Assembly: GCA_016617785.1 (NCBI GenBank)
Contig: JADILM010000001.1
Location: 868,001 to 932,000, forward strand
Length of the DNA stretch: 64,000 bases
Source: Sporobolomyces roseus
Lineage: Eukaryota > Basidiomycota > Microbotryomycetes > Sporidiobolales > Sporidiobolaceae
Direction: 5' to 3'
The notes beneath the pieces are model-generated. The model had not been told where the DNA came from and made no database searches. It saw only the letters and a program-made list of their open reading frames with translations. The position numbers and the translations under genes were made by a program. Shown piece by piece: positions 35,020 through 49,815 of the stretch (positions within the stretch are counted from its first letter, which is position 1; the number at the start of each line of letters is the position of its first letter).

Positions 35020-36275
35020 ATGGTCCACCCTGAAGTTCTATGGGCGCAACGCTCTTCGTAAGCTCATTCATCCAACACTGCTCACGGCGTACGGTCCAGT
35101 GAGACGAGTTGGCGGAAAGAGAGAACAAGAGTGGGAAAAGGAGGTTCATCAAGCAGACTCTAGAGGGACTGGAGTAGGACAGGGAGATGTCAGACTAGCG
35201 CTAGAACGACTTGCTAACCTTTGATTGATGCTTGTACAGCGCTGATGACGCTAACCGCAACATTGTGTACCTCACCATCAATGCCGCTGATCTCGACCCC
35301 AACTACAAGCTAGAAGTCAATGGTAACAAGATCTCGTTTGAGGGAAAGACTGCTCAATTGGACTCGAAAGGTACCGCATCCGCCGCTGGTGGAAAAGAGT
35401 ACGAATTTCAACTTGATTTGTGGGAGGAAGTCGAAATCATGAGGCAATCACTCAAAGGAAAGAGTTTGTTCGTCGTCCTCAAGAAGAAGACTACTCAAGA
35501 AGAATACTGGCCTCGGTGAGTTGCGACTTCTTCTTCTTCATCTCATCTCTTTGAAGTTCGCGAACTAACCTCCTTCTCGCTTGTTTCGCCAGTCTCACCA
35601 AGGACAAGGTCAAGCTAAACTTCCTCAAGACTGACTTCAACCTCTGGAAGGATGAGGACGAGCAAGAGGATGAGGCACCCGAAGTTGACGACGTATGCTC
35701 TTTCGCTTTTCTCTCCAGATTTTACGAAAATCGACGCTAACTTTCTTCTGATTTGACAGGGTGGAATGGGAGGAGGAGGAATGCCTCCTGGTATGGGCGG
35801 CATGGGCGGTATGGGAGGAATGGGAGGTATGGGAGGACCCCCAGGAGGAGCCGGTGGAATGGTTCGTTCTGTTGTTTGCTTTCTTTTCGGCACTTTCCCT
35901 CTACTGATCTGCTTCTTCCCATTGATACAGGACTTTGCCTCGATGATGCAAGGAATGGGTGGTATGGGAGGAGCTGGTGGACCCGGAGGAGGAATGGACA
36001 TGGAGGTGAGCCTGAAACGAGACAGCATCTACACTGATCCTCAATAGATACTGACTCTCCTCTCAATTCTCACCAGGCCATGTTGAAGCAAATGCAAGCT
36101 GCTGGTATGGGAGGAGCCGGAGCCGGTGGCTTCGAAGGTGGAGAAGATGAGGGAGCTGAGGAGGATTCCGACGACGAGGGAGTGAGTTCTTGCTTTTCCT
36201 TATTCTGACTTGACGGCGTCCGACGCTGATGACTTATCTCGTCCTTTCTAGCCCCCACCTCTTGAGGAGGCTTAA
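35020..36275 (+). CDS. SBA1: Hsp90 co-chaperone p23/Sba1
   Basis: Sba1 binds ATP-bound Hsp90 and stabilises client complexes in the cytosol. A short first exon (MVHPEVLWAQRSS) is joined over a 182-nt intron (35058-35239) to a CS domain: NIVYLTINAADLDPNYKLEV, ISFEGKTAQLDSKG, YEFQLDLWEEVEIMRQSLKG. The p23 signature YWPRLTKDKVKLNFLKTDF follows, then WKDEDEQEDE. The tail is Gly/Met-rich with GGM repeats, then acidic, ending PPPLEEA. The Gly-Met tail is interrupted by three introns. The family normally has such a disordered acidic tail required for chaperoning. Confidence 0.95.
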
Positions 36276-36553
36276 GCCATTCAATAACGATACCATATTC
36301 TAGTCTTCGTTTCCGTTCTTTGGAAGTTACACTTTTTTTCGAAATAAAATCGCAATGCAGAGTCTCCTTACGTAGTCCCCATTCTCTGTCTCACTAGTCA
36401 CTCGCTCGTCGCTGCGTTTGCTGCCCGTGTTCGTACAATCTGAAAATTCGACTCGCCAAGTATGCTATCGGACGGGAGAGCCGACTATTCTTCTTCCTTT
36501 CTTCCTCCTCCTTTGCTAGATCCTGCTCGCCATCTAAACAGGCCTGGGCAACC

Positions 36554-38560
36554 ATGCACAATCAAGATATATCTCTGCAACCGATGGGTGGTTCAACTAC
36601 TCCCACAACGAATGGGAATGGTTCAACAAACGCTTCATCAATTAATGAGTTGTCTCGAACAACGACAAAGCAGTCTGACGTGAAGGATGATACACCGATA
36701 ACGGGAAAAGAAGGTGAGCTACCCACTTCTCTCCTCCTCTGCAAACAGCCTCGTCGCTGACTTTGTCTACCGTCCCACTTTTCCGAAATCTTTCGCATTT
36801 TCGCTCTCTTCAACAGAGTTTCAATCTTATCCCGATGGAGGAGTAGCAGCGTGGATGCAGGTCGCGGCAGGATCACTGTTGTTCAGCATTTCACTCGGAG
36901 GGATTTATCTTTGTGAGTCGTTCATTTTCTGTTCTGTCGCTCTTCTCGTCGTCGTCCTCCCTTCGGAGCCCCGACAATACTGATGCGTCTCTCGAGAGCA
37001 GGGGGAGTGCTGCAAGATGCGTTGGTCGCACGAGGAGCAGGAACTTCGGCTCAACTTTCGTGGATTGGTTCAGGACAAGCTTCTTTTGCAGGCGAGTCTC
37101 TCCATTTCTCGCTTCGTCCACTCAAGCTGACGTCCGTCAGTGATCAGCCATCTTCGCTATTCCTCTGAGCAGGATCGTTTCGGCCCTCGGTGCACGGAAA
37201 TCTGCCGTCATTGGTTCCCTCTTCATCACACTTTCTCCTCTTCTCGCCTCTTTTACGACCCACAACCTCGTCGGACTTGTCTTCACTCAAGCTGTCATCT
37301 TCGGAGCCTCGCAAGGCCTCATGTTCTTCGCGGCGTTACAGCTTCCCGCCAGCTATTTCTTGCGAAAAAGGAATGTCGCTTTCGCGATTGTCTATGCTGG
37401 AGCTGGTGTGGGTAGTGCGATACTCTCTATCGTGGTGGGACAGCTGCTACAGAAGATTTCGCTCGAGTGGACGCTGAGATGCCTTTCCCTCATCTACCTC
37501 TTCGTCGCACTCCCGAGTGCACTCGTACTTCGCTCAAGATTACCCAAGAAACCTTTCAAGAGTGGAGGGCAGGTCTTTGATAAGTGAGTCAACCTACTCT
37601 TGCTTCGACGAGACAGTAGAACGAGGAAGCTAACGAGTTCGCCGATTTCCCTTTCGCAGAGCTATCTTCAAGGATGCTCGATTCTGTTTCTTACTCTTCG
37701 GCACTTCGATCGCCCTCTTCCCACTCTTCGTGCCACCATTCTTCCTCCCTCTCTTTGCCGGCTCAGTCGGTTTGAGCGCTACTACCTCATCTTACCTCCT
37801 CGCTGGTGCGTTCGGAATCAATCTTCTAGAGCAGCGTCGTCTTGAGCTCAGTCATCTTTTCCTTACGCACAGGTTACAATCTATCATCAGCAGGAGGTCG
37901 TATCGCGTTCGGACTGTTCGCAGATTCGTTACTAGGCAGTCTCAACTCGCTCTTGCTCTGTCTCGCGCTCGTGACGGTCAGCTGTCTAGCGATCTGGCCC
38001 TTTGCAGTCACACTGGGACCATTGATCGCCTTTGCTGTCATCAACGGCTTCTGTGGTGAGCTTTCTTTCCTTTCCGCCTCACTTCCTTCAGATTCCAGAG
38101 CTGATCCGAGGTGTTCCAATACAGCTGGAGGACTCTTCTCATTGATGCCAGGAGTCATCACATCGCTGTTCGGTTCGAGTCGTCTCAGTGTCATCTTCTC
38201 CATGCGTGCGTTTCGCTTTCGACTCTGCATCTCATCCCCGAAATTAAGCTAATCTCGCGCGAGGCCGTCCAGTCATCTCGGCGTGGTCGTTCGGTTACTT
38301 CCTCGGCTCTCCAATCGCAGGATATCTGCTGGAAGCAGGCGGAGGACCAGAAGGAGGGATCGAAGCGTTCAGAGGTGCGCCTTCTCTCGACTCTCTCGCG
38401 ATTTCTTCGCAAAGTAGTCCGATCCTGACTTCATCTTCGTCTCTCTACTTTGCGCACAGGTGCTATTTGGTATGCTGGAGGACTGTCGGCACTTAGCACT
38501 CTGTTGATTGGAGTAGTGAAGGTTCTCGAGATGAGGAGGCAAAAGAAAGAAGTCAAATAG
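36554..38560 (+). CDS. MFS transporter, monocarboxylate-porter type
   Basis: This is a twelve-helix major facilitator of the MCT/SLC16-like fungal group, which carries monocarboxylates or related small solutes across a membrane. The cytosolic N terminus (MHNQDISLQPMGGSTTP) is followed by the family entry motif YPDGGVAAWMQVAAGSLLFS. Later segments include SRIVSALGARKSAVIGSLF, GLVFTQAVIFGASQGLMFF and KRNVAFAIVYAGAGVGSAIL. SAGGRIAFGLFADSLLGSLN, AWSFGYFLGSPIAGYLLEAG and a short cytosolic end RRQKKEVK complete it. At least nine introns interrupt it, many near 55 nt. An in-frame ATG at 36462 is not linked without a splice, so I chose 36554. The substrate is unknown. Confidence 0.85.
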
Positions 38561-38802
38561 GGCGAAATGTCTGTTTCCGCCTTACTGCATTACCACGGAA
38601 TCGCATCGCAATGTCATATCGTATCGACTCCTGTCCTCGTCAGAGGTTCAGGAGCAACACAAGCGAGATTGCGAGCTGCTTGCGAAGGGAATTTTCGCAT
38701 TTTTCTGCGAGTCAAGAGCTCCCTTGCAGGAGAGTCATAATCTAGCAACGACTGCAAGCTCTTGAGAGCATCAGGAGAGAGCGACGTGTGGAATGAGTAG
38801 GC

Positions 38803-38811
38803 GCCACGTCA
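38803..38811 (-). promoter_or_regulatory. UPR-element-like motif upstream of KAR2
   Basis: GCCACGTCA on the plus strand is TGACGTGGC on the minus strand. This matches the TGACGTGG core bound by XBP1/Hac1-type bZIP factors of the unfolded protein response. It lies about 95 bp before the BiP start codon. A weaker ACGTG core (GACGTGTGG) sits about 20 bp upstream of it. Position and target gene fit, but function is inferred. Confidence 0.5.
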
Positions 38812-38906
38812 AATTCGACCTGTGAAATTTCCAAAACCTTCGTTCCCTTTCTTTCTCTCTTTCCTCCACTCCACTCGACTCTTCGACTCTTTCAACGACC
38901 TCGCCA

Positions 38907-41769
<2,863 letters not shown>

Positions 41770-41873
41770 AGAGGGAGGATTTGAGAAAGTAAATAGAATT
41801 GATGAAGATAGGAAAGATAGCAGAGAAAGTGGATCGAAATGCATTACAATAGTCTGGAACTTTGTTCAAAGTT

Positions 41874-42872
41874 TCAGAGAGTGTGAGGGATTCGTGATCG
41901 AGAGGAAGAGAAAGACTTCGACATTGACGTGGAGAGAGTCGAAAAGCGTATCCTCCTCGCAATCCGAATATTCTGCTGTGAAAGCTTTCTCGCCGTCGAC
42001 GTGAGAATAGTGCACTTGTCTAGGAGCGTACTGGCAGCTGCCGGAAGAACTGCGACCTGATCGAGCACTTCGACGATTTTGGACTTCGACGAGAAGAATC
42101 AGCGCTTTCGTGCTGCTGTTGTCGTTCCTGACCGCTCTTTCAGGCGAAGGTCTTGCCCGTTGAGTGCGTCGGAAGGGCGAGAGGCTCATGGAGTAGATGG
42201 AGAGGCAGAGCAAACTGAAGTTCTTTCCAGCATCGAGGTGAGGTGGAAACACAAACTAACGACGCAATGAAGACCGGTTCCGAACGTCAGTTACGTACTA
42301 TCGTATGCTTGTAGATCTGAGATCGCACAGCCGAACATCAGAAAGATCCTCCGCCTCAACTTTCCTCTTCTCGACTCGAAAATGCAGGTTTCGAAGTTTC
42401 AAGCTCTTTCCAACTCCTCCTCTGGGAGGTTCTGATCGCCGCCTTGAAGAGCTATCTGTATCACTCCAGCTCCGACGAGTAGAAGTAGAGCGGAGCTTGT
42501 CGAAGGGAGGGGGAGAGGCAGTAATCTGAAAGACGAGCGAAAAGCATGGCTCACAGCGGAGAGAAGCGGTACTGAGCTATAGGGAGATACACCTGAGCTA
42601 TGCAGCTATACTAGTGACTGTCTGGAGTACTCACTAGCGATTGTTGGAGCTTGAGAGGCCAGACTAGACTTTCATCTAAAAACTGCTATTCTGATCCTCT
42701 GAAACCCCTACCTGAGCCTCTGAGCCACTCAGAGTAAGCCTAGTGACTTGATATTGAAATTGGGCAAGAGTTAGAGCCACTTGAGGGCGTTGTTGGTGAA
42801 GAGGAGCGAAGGAAGAAAAAGCGAATGTTCGGGTACTCGTTTCAGCCTTTCACTCTCGCTTTCATCAGCCAT
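41874..42872 (-). CDS. Candidate small spliced gene, Ser-rich with coiled coil, unknown
   Basis: Several minus-strand segments look coding and are flanked by plausible splice sites, but I could not join all of them in frame. From the ATG at 42872 they include: MADESESE; a segment with LTLAQFQYQ; LDESLVWPLKLQQSL before a GTGAGT donor; SPPPFDKLRSTSTRR through RRSEPPRGGVGKSLKLRNLH after a CTTTCAG acceptor; DLRLKERSGT; and VEVLDQVAVLPAAASTLLDK with TARKLSQQNIRIARRIRF near the end at 41874. The last part would form an amphipathic helix. I do not recognise a family. The exon model needs transcript data, and it could be a kinetochore or adaptor-type small helical protein. Confidence 0.4.
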
Positions 42873-43226
42873 CACCGACACATAGCGACCCTAGAGCATG
42901 TTTACTTCACCTATCTTGTATAACAAGAAGGGGCCGTAGATGTTGAGTACTCCTCTCTCTCGCAAAACAGTTCCGTTCACAAATTTCGAATCTCGCTGAT
43001 CTCGCCGCGAGCGTGACAGAGAAGCTGTAGAAAGCTCTTATTCTATGACTCCCACGAACTGAGAATCACATGAATAGGAGAGGAGATGCATTCCGACAAT
43101 GACACTACTCGTACAAAAACTGCCCAACGCTCAGACTGATAGACACTAAATGACAGACCGGGAGACAACATGAGACACAACAAACGAGTGTGTGATTTTG
43201 GGTGGGAAGTAGAAAGGAACGGAAGT
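42873..43226. other. Spacer between candidate gene and MAL permease
   Basis: The 354-bp spacer shows no coding pattern. It should contain the promoter of the small minus-strand gene and the 3' UTR region of the permease. Confidence 0.3.
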
Positions 43227-45923
43227 TTAGTGAAGGGCGGGAGGAGCGTATTCCATCGATTCGCCCTTTTCGAGGGGTTGTCCTCCTTTGCCGTAGAGAT
43301 CGACCGCAGTGGTCTCGAACTTCCTGGCGCTAACTCGGTCGTCAAATAACACTGAGAGTTCCGCGTAGGTGCGTCCCTTGGTCTCAGGCAATCTGAAGTC
43401 TGCGACGTGCCCAGCAAGTATCAGTACAAGTTCCGTGGTGAACGAGGGAGGTACACTTACAGCACCAGGCGATGCACAGGACGTTCATACCGACGAAGAA
43501 GAAACCACTGTTTCGAAGAGAAAGACGCTGAGTTAGTTTCCGTCGTTCTCAAATAGTGTCCAGAGGATAGAGACATGCGTCTTTGGGCCAAGATTCCATT
43601 CGATAGGAGAGAGCATGCGAGGAACGAGAATGTTGTTGACGACTGTGAGGGAAAACGCGTCAGCGCAAAGTTCGAAGGAGGCAAAGAAAAGCAAACTTAC
43701 TACCGATGATGTTGTAGGCGTTTCGAGCGAGAACGACGGTCTTGGCACGGAGACGAGTGGAAGGGATTTCGGCGACGAGGCAGTAGCAGACGGGTCCGAC
43801 GGTGAACTGGTAGAGGAAGGAGAAGACGATGAGGAGAGATCCAGAAGCCCATGAAGCGTTGATCGACTTCTTGACGACTCCGGTGATTCCGACACCGACG
43901 AGGACGATCATCATGGCGATCAATCCGTAGAGGTAGAGGAATCGTCGACCGTATTTCTGCATAGTGAACCACGAGGAGATGGTCTGTCGTGAAAAGCAGC
44001 AAAATGTCAATTCTCGAAGGGCAATCACACAGAAGAGCTGGAATCTACGTACACCAACAGCACCGAGAGCGTACATTCCCAAGTTGAACGAGAAAGAATC
44101 GGCGACGGAAAGACCAGCTTCTTGGTAGAAAACAGTAGATTGACCGATGAGACCGGAACCGCAGGCAGCTGTCGGGTTCAGAGGAGTCAGTAAATTGCTT
44201 CCAAAAAGTAGTCATAGAGATAGGTAACTTACTTTGGATCATCCAAGCGACGGCAGCGATTTCAGTTCGACGTAAATTGGTTCCACGGAAGCAGTCGAGG
44301 TAGGATGTACCACTATCCATGGCCTTCTCCAATTCATTGGTGTGTTGGATTTGTGCTACTCGAGTCTCAGCGGAGATGGCACCAGGGTTCTCGGATCCGA
44401 GTTGACGAAGAGCGGTCTTGGCTTCTTCGATCTTTCCAGTTCGTACGAGGAAGTAGGGGGATTCGGTAGCGAAGTAGACACCCGCGAGGATAGGAAGAGG
44501 CCAGACCTGATCCAGAAATAACGAAATCAGCGAGTGAACGAAAGACCGCGGGAAAACTCGAAAAACTCACCCATTGAAGAGCGAAAGGAATGCGGTAAGC
44601 CCACTGATCGTCCTCGGAAAGGGTAGAGACACCCTTGAGTACACCACTCTGTAGATTGCGATTGATCAACATGGGGTTCATGAGGAGAGCAAGAGAGAGA
44701 TTTTTCTTCTTACCGAAACGAATTGTCCCATAACCCAGCAGAGGTTGACGTAGGTAGTAAGGAAAGGTCGAAGGGCTTGAGGAGCGATTTCGGCGGCGTA
44801 CGAGGTCGTAAGGGTTTGGAAGACACCCCAAGGGAGTCCGCAAAGCATTTCTGTGAAAGACGGGAAGGTTACAGATGAATCCAAAGATGTGAAGAACGAA
44901 AAATGCGACTCACCTCCGGCAAGAAGCATACCGAGCGACGTAGAGAAGAACGGGATGAAGAGGAAAAGGGTGATTAGAACAAGGGAAGCACCAATCGTTT
45001 TGCGATATCTGTTGGGTAAAGGCGTCAATAATGGATGTGCGATACAGTTGTAGTGCGATGGCGTACCCGTAGCGGTCTAGGCAACGAGGGAAAAGAGATT
45101 AGTAAAGAGCAGGTTGACGGAGAAAACGACGAATCGAGTTTCAACTCACCACAAGCCCATCCGTTGATCATCAGTCCAAGGATCTGACCGATGTTGACGG
45201 CATTGCTCAATCCACTCTGCCTATATATGAAACCCGAATCAGATTGTTTTCGAAGATATGAGTGACGAACAGAATCAACTCACCATGCCGCCGTGATTAC
45301 ATACTTGCCGGGACTGATCTCGACACCGAAGCGCTTTTGGAACGCGGGGAGACCGTAGAAGGAATTGATCTGCGAGAGAAACGAAGAGAGTAAGCGAAAC
45401 GAAGGATTGAGCTATAGTCGCAGGATCGCAACGACGACGGAGCTGCTGTCGCAGGATGGCAAAGACGACGGGTTGGAGTGAGAGATGCTTACGATAGTCA
45501 AGTCGAAACCTTCCATGACCTATTGAGGCAGTGTACAGTCAGATTTTGACCGCGAAAGTAGATTTGATCGCAAAAGTGGGATCCATCGATACTGAACGAA
45601 GCTACACTCACAATCGCTGTAGAAAACAGGATGGAAAAAAATGAGGCCCGAGGGTAAGCACGAAGAGCAGCTTTGAATCCCATCTCTTGTTCTTGCTTTG
45701 TGGCAGCAGCCGAATCGCTCATGACATCCTCGACATGTTCGATGCGTTGGGCGAGCTAAAGTTTGGCGGAATCAGTCAGGAGCTACGACGATACTTCACG
45801 TAGCGATGAAGAACTCACCTTGTCGTTGAGCGCGGGATCAGCCTCGACAACTCGTGAGAGTTCGCCTTCCACACGGATGGTGTCCTTAGCCGTTGCGGAG
45901 AGGTTGGTGAGCTTTTCAGCCAT
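43227..45923 (-). CDS. Alpha-glucoside/maltose:H+ symporter (MFS sugar transporter)
   Basis: This is a sugar porter of the fungal MAL11-like group that imports maltose and related alpha-glucosides with protons. The minus-strand ATG at 45923 opens MAEKLTNLSATAKDTIRVEG. The membrane part begins AYPRASFFSILFSTAIV and MEGFDLTIINSFYGLPAFQ. Family motifs include GQILGLMINGWA, RYGYRKTIGASLV, GMLLAGEMLCGLPWGVFQTL, YAAEIAPQALRPFLTTYVNL and CWVMGQFV. PESPYFLVR-like ESPYFLVRTGKIEEAKTALR, VGPVCYCLVAEIPSTRLRAK, NILVPRMLSPIEWNLGPKT and FRLPETKGRTYAELSVLFDD follow. More than ten introns are present. It is divergent from the alpha-glucosidase across 927 bp, the usual arrangement for co-regulated MAL genes. 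Glucose versus alpha-glucoside preference is inferred from relatives and the neighbour. Confidence 0.9.
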
Positions 45924-46850
45924 TGGTTATAGGACACAGGGGATCGGTGAGGTGAGAGAGAAGAAGGTCGAGTGCGAAGTCGAAAGCGAAGAAGAGAGGG
46001 GAGAGGTCGGAAGCGTGGGAGAAGATGGAGGAAGACGAAGGAAGAAGGAGAAGAGAAAGAGTTTGTTGAGATCGAGAAGAGAGGGGGGGGAAAGGGCACG
46101 GCGTATAGTCGGGTTGCGAAAGATTTCTCGACCAAATTCGTTTCGATCGTTTTTAGGCACCAGTTTCTTCGCCCACCTTTCTAGGTTATTTACGGGTCTC
46201 CGCTCTCTCCGCTAGTTCTCCACTGATCCGACTCGAGATCCTCTATCTCTGAGGGGTCTATCTTTGTCGATTTGACAAACTACGAAATCGGCGCCTTTTC
46301 GCAAAGTTCTCGTCTTCGCAACCGGATCTCGAACTTCCCAACGTCCCTGCTCGTGTCGTGTGAATGTTTGACTTTCCAACATCGACGCCTCTTGATCTCA
46401 GAATCACGAGACGAATTTGTGTTTCCCATGTTTCGATCGCGTTTCGCTTAATTCCGGTGAATTGGCTTCAAAACGCCTATATGATCAACTTCGCAAATCG
46501 ATGGAGTCTGCCTCCCTCGCACAGGAGAAAGCCGGACTCGTGCGAAGAGTGTGAATCGATGAGAGAGTTTGAGAAGCTGTTTCGCGGCCCACTCTCTCAG
46601 AATTTCCAACTTTGATTTTACTTCTTCCGATGGTTGCCTCGTGGTGTTCCGTCCACGCAGAAGACCAAGCAAAACTCCCCAACCATCGATGAAAAGAGTG
46701 GAACGGTGAAAAGCGAAATGTCAGCGGGCGAAGAAGAAGCTGACCTGCCTAGAAGTTTCTCAGGCGAAAGAGAACTCAAGCGAATTTTTTGAGCCCCACG
46801 TACACTTAGCTTTCCACTCTTCCTCAATCTCTCTCCCTTCACCAATTAAG
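45924..46850. promoter_or_regulatory. Shared divergent promoter of the MAL permease and alpha-glucosidase
   Basis: This 927-bp region separates two divergent maltose-use genes and contains no credible coding frame of its own. It probably holds binding sites for a maltose activator. One CCCCAC at 46794-46799 fits the Mig1/CreA repressor consensus (SYGGRG in reverse), just upstream of the alpha-glucosidase, but such short motifs are common. No regulator gene for the locus is present inside the window. Confidence 0.5.
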
Positions 46851-49313
46851 ATGCTCGACTTGTCTGAGAACGCTGTAGCTATTGGCAATAATGATATCAA
46901 GTGGTGGAAGAACGCGATCAGTCAGTTCAAAGTTCCAGAATTCGCTTCTGCAGCTTGCAAGTCCCGAGTTCTGATGATGCAACCGATACCATCCCTACTC
47001 TACAGTATATCAGATCTATCCAGCTACGTTCCGCGATACTACAGGTTCAGGACTGGGCGACATGAAGGGAATCGCTTCCAAAATTGAATATCTCGCTTCA
47101 TTGGGTGTCAACTGTATCTGGTTGTCTCCTTTCTTCAAGTCACCACAAGCAGATCTTGGCTACGACATCTCTGATTACACTCAGGTCGATCCTCCTTACG
47201 GCACGAACGAAGATATCGACGAAATCATCGCAGAGTCGAAGAAGTTTGGTATCAAGATACTCGCCGACTTGGTAGTCAACCACTGCAGTGACGAGCACGA
47301 ATGGTTCAAGGAGGCGAGAGCTAGCAAGAATAGTTCAAAGCGCGATTGGGTGAGCACACTTTCCGTTCTGTTTTCTCGATTTTGCAACTGACCAACATTC
47401 TCGACTCGACAGTTCATCTGGCGAGATGCTCGAATGATTGATGGGAAACGAAGTCCTCCCAACAATTGGCGCTCTGCTTTCGGAGGCCCGACGTGGACAT
47501 GGGTAGAAGAGACGCAGCAGTGTAAGCCCGTGTTCTCAACTCCTCGATTCATTCCGGCGCCTCCTCTTGAAAGCTGACACGCTCATTTCCCGTTGTGATT
47601 ATAGACTACTATCACTCGTTCCTTCCTCAGCAACCAGATCTAGACTGGGAGAACGAGGAGTGTCGAGAAGCGATCTACGAGGATGCCGTTCGATTCTGGT
47701 TGAAGAAGGGGATCGCTGGTTTCCGAATTGATACAGTCAGTAAGTCAGTCTCGTCCCTTCGTCGCGGATCGTCGCTGACATGTGTTACTACCAGGTCTTT
47801 ACTCCAAGTACGATCTCGATCAAGATGTTCCCATTACGAACCCAAACCTTGTCGAACAACCTGCTTGGGATCTGATGGGAGCTGGTCCTCGAATTCACGA
47901 GTTCCTTCGGGAGTTGAGACAAAAAGGACTTGGAGAAAAGCGAGTCGAATCTCGCTCTTGTGCACGCTGCTCTTTCGACTAATCCTTTCGCACATCAATA
48001 GTGCGGTCGCTATCGGAGAACTCGGCAACACACCTTCGCTAGAGCAGGTTCTTACGTACGTTGGCAAGAAGAACAAAGAGCTCGACATGGTGTAAGCGGG
48101 CGATTCCCAGCCTAGTGATCGCAAACCTCGCACTGACTCGTTCTCTTCGCCTCATAGCATTCAATTCGATATCGCCATGCTCTCGAACTCGGGATGGAAG
48201 TTCATGGCGACGCCTTGGAAGCTCTCGCAGTTCAAGGAGCTCACTCGAAGTGGTCAGAAATTGACGGATCCGTCGAACGAAGCTTGGTCGATCAATCATC
48301 TCGGTACGTGATTGTACTCTCCCTCTCCCAACTTTCACTCCGTTGATGAATTGAGGCGTACATTTGCAGAGAACCACGATCTTTCTCGGTCAATCTCTCG
48401 TTTCGCAAGCGACGCTCCCGAGTATCGAGTTCAGTCTGCGAAGATGCTCGCGACTTACATGCTGACGATTTCTGGTACTCCCATCATCTGTACGCATCGT
48501 CTGATTCTCTCGAGCTCTCGAACGCTTGACTGACCCCCTTTGTCGTCGTCGATAGATCAAGGTCGTGAGTTTTTCATCCGATCTCTTCGTCTGCGAAACT
48601 AAACAGAGTGGGCCAAACTGACTTCGGTTCTCTCCTTCGCTTCGTATTCAGAGGAGATCGGTATGGTCAATATTCCGAAAGACGTCGATATCGACGAGGA
48701 GTACAAGGATTGTGAGTCTCAAAACTTCTACACTTTGTCTTCGACCTGAGAACTGACTTGGGCCCCTCCCGCAGGCGACACGATTGGATTCATGAAAGAA
48801 GTACGACTCGCCGCAGAACAAGAAGGGAGTGAACCAGGCTTGATCGAACGCGCAAAGGCTGGTGTTCAACTCGTCGCACGTGACCATGCTCGAACGCCCA
48901 TGAACTGGGACTCGTCGAAGAATGGAGGGTTCTCTACCGCCGACAAATGTTGGATGCTCCCTCACTCTTACAAAGAGATCAACGTCGCCGATCAAGAAGA
49001 AGATCCCGAATCCGTTCTCAACTACTATAGAACGCTCGTCAAGTTGAGGAAGGAACATGATGATGTCTTCACTCACGGTGCATTCGATTACGATGAGGAG
49101 TCGAAAGAAGGGAAGAGTGAGGATCTCTTCGTTTTCACAAAGACGTCGGCAAAGGATGGATCGAAGAAAGCGGTGGTGGTGCTCAACTTTTCAGACAAGA
49201 CTCAATCATACTCGCTTCCGGAGGGAGAGGAGGAGAGGAAAGTCGTATTGGAGACGGGTAGCGCAGGAGGAGAGGGTGAGATTGCTCCTTACTCGGCCAA
49301 AATCTTTATGTAG
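46851..49313 (+). CDS. Alpha-glucosidase / maltase (GH13 subfamily)
   Basis: It hydrolyses maltose and related alpha-1,4 (or alpha-1,6) glucosides to glucose in the cytosol after uptake by the neighbouring permease. No signal peptide is visible ([20 protein letters not shown]). Family motifs in order: [20 protein letters not shown] after splicing of intron 1, [33 protein letters not shown] (region I), [10 protein letters not shown] with the nucleophile Asp, [10 protein letters not shown] with the acid/base Glu, [12 protein letters not shown] with the stabilising Asp, then [17 protein letters not shown] and a C-terminal beta domain. About ten introns are present. All catalytic residues are retained. 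Isomaltase versus maltase specificity cannot be settled from sequence alone. Confidence 0.93.
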
Positions 49314-49815
49314 AGCGTCCATTAGAAAGCTTAGATAAGTAAGAGTGGGTACTTTCGGTTTTATATAGACATTCAGTATAGCTTCGTATAGGTTCGCGTT
49401 GTTCTTTCGTCGTTAGGTCTCCTTCAAAAAAGTTGTCAATTTAGTTTCTGTGTCATCTCATTTCTGTTTCCGATTCTCTGCTCACACGCGAGGCTCTGAG
49501 CGAGCGAGAATACAGGAAGATATAGAACGACTCGTAGTTGCAAGACTGAGGAGAACAAGAATGAGAACATAAGCAACAAAAACGACAAGATTAAGAAAAC
49601 GAAACGAAGAGAAACTGGGCGAGGGTCAAAGAGGCTCTTGTCCGGCAGTGATGGCCCTGATTGTAAGATGAAGCTGAGTGTCGAGTGGAGAAAGGTACAG
49701 CTGAGCTTGAAGCGGATTCGAATGTCGGGAAAGTAGTGAGCGTACGATCGTCGAGATTTGACGGGCGTCGAGGAAGAGGCGGAGGCGAGAGATAGCGTTC
49801 GTTGAGAGTCATCGA
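49314..49815. other. Intergenic, convergent 3' regions
   Basis: The 502-bp gap lies between the alpha-glucosidase stop and the inferred ATG3 stop. Minus-strand frames remain open here but do not extend the Atg3 family sequence. I see nothing beyond 3' UTR-like AT-rich segments. Confidence 0.35.

Noticed and set aside
35760..36005. Gly/Met repeats in SBA1 as a separate collagen-like gene
   Set aside because: They are in frame with the p23 domain and are the usual low-complexity tail of this co-chaperone.
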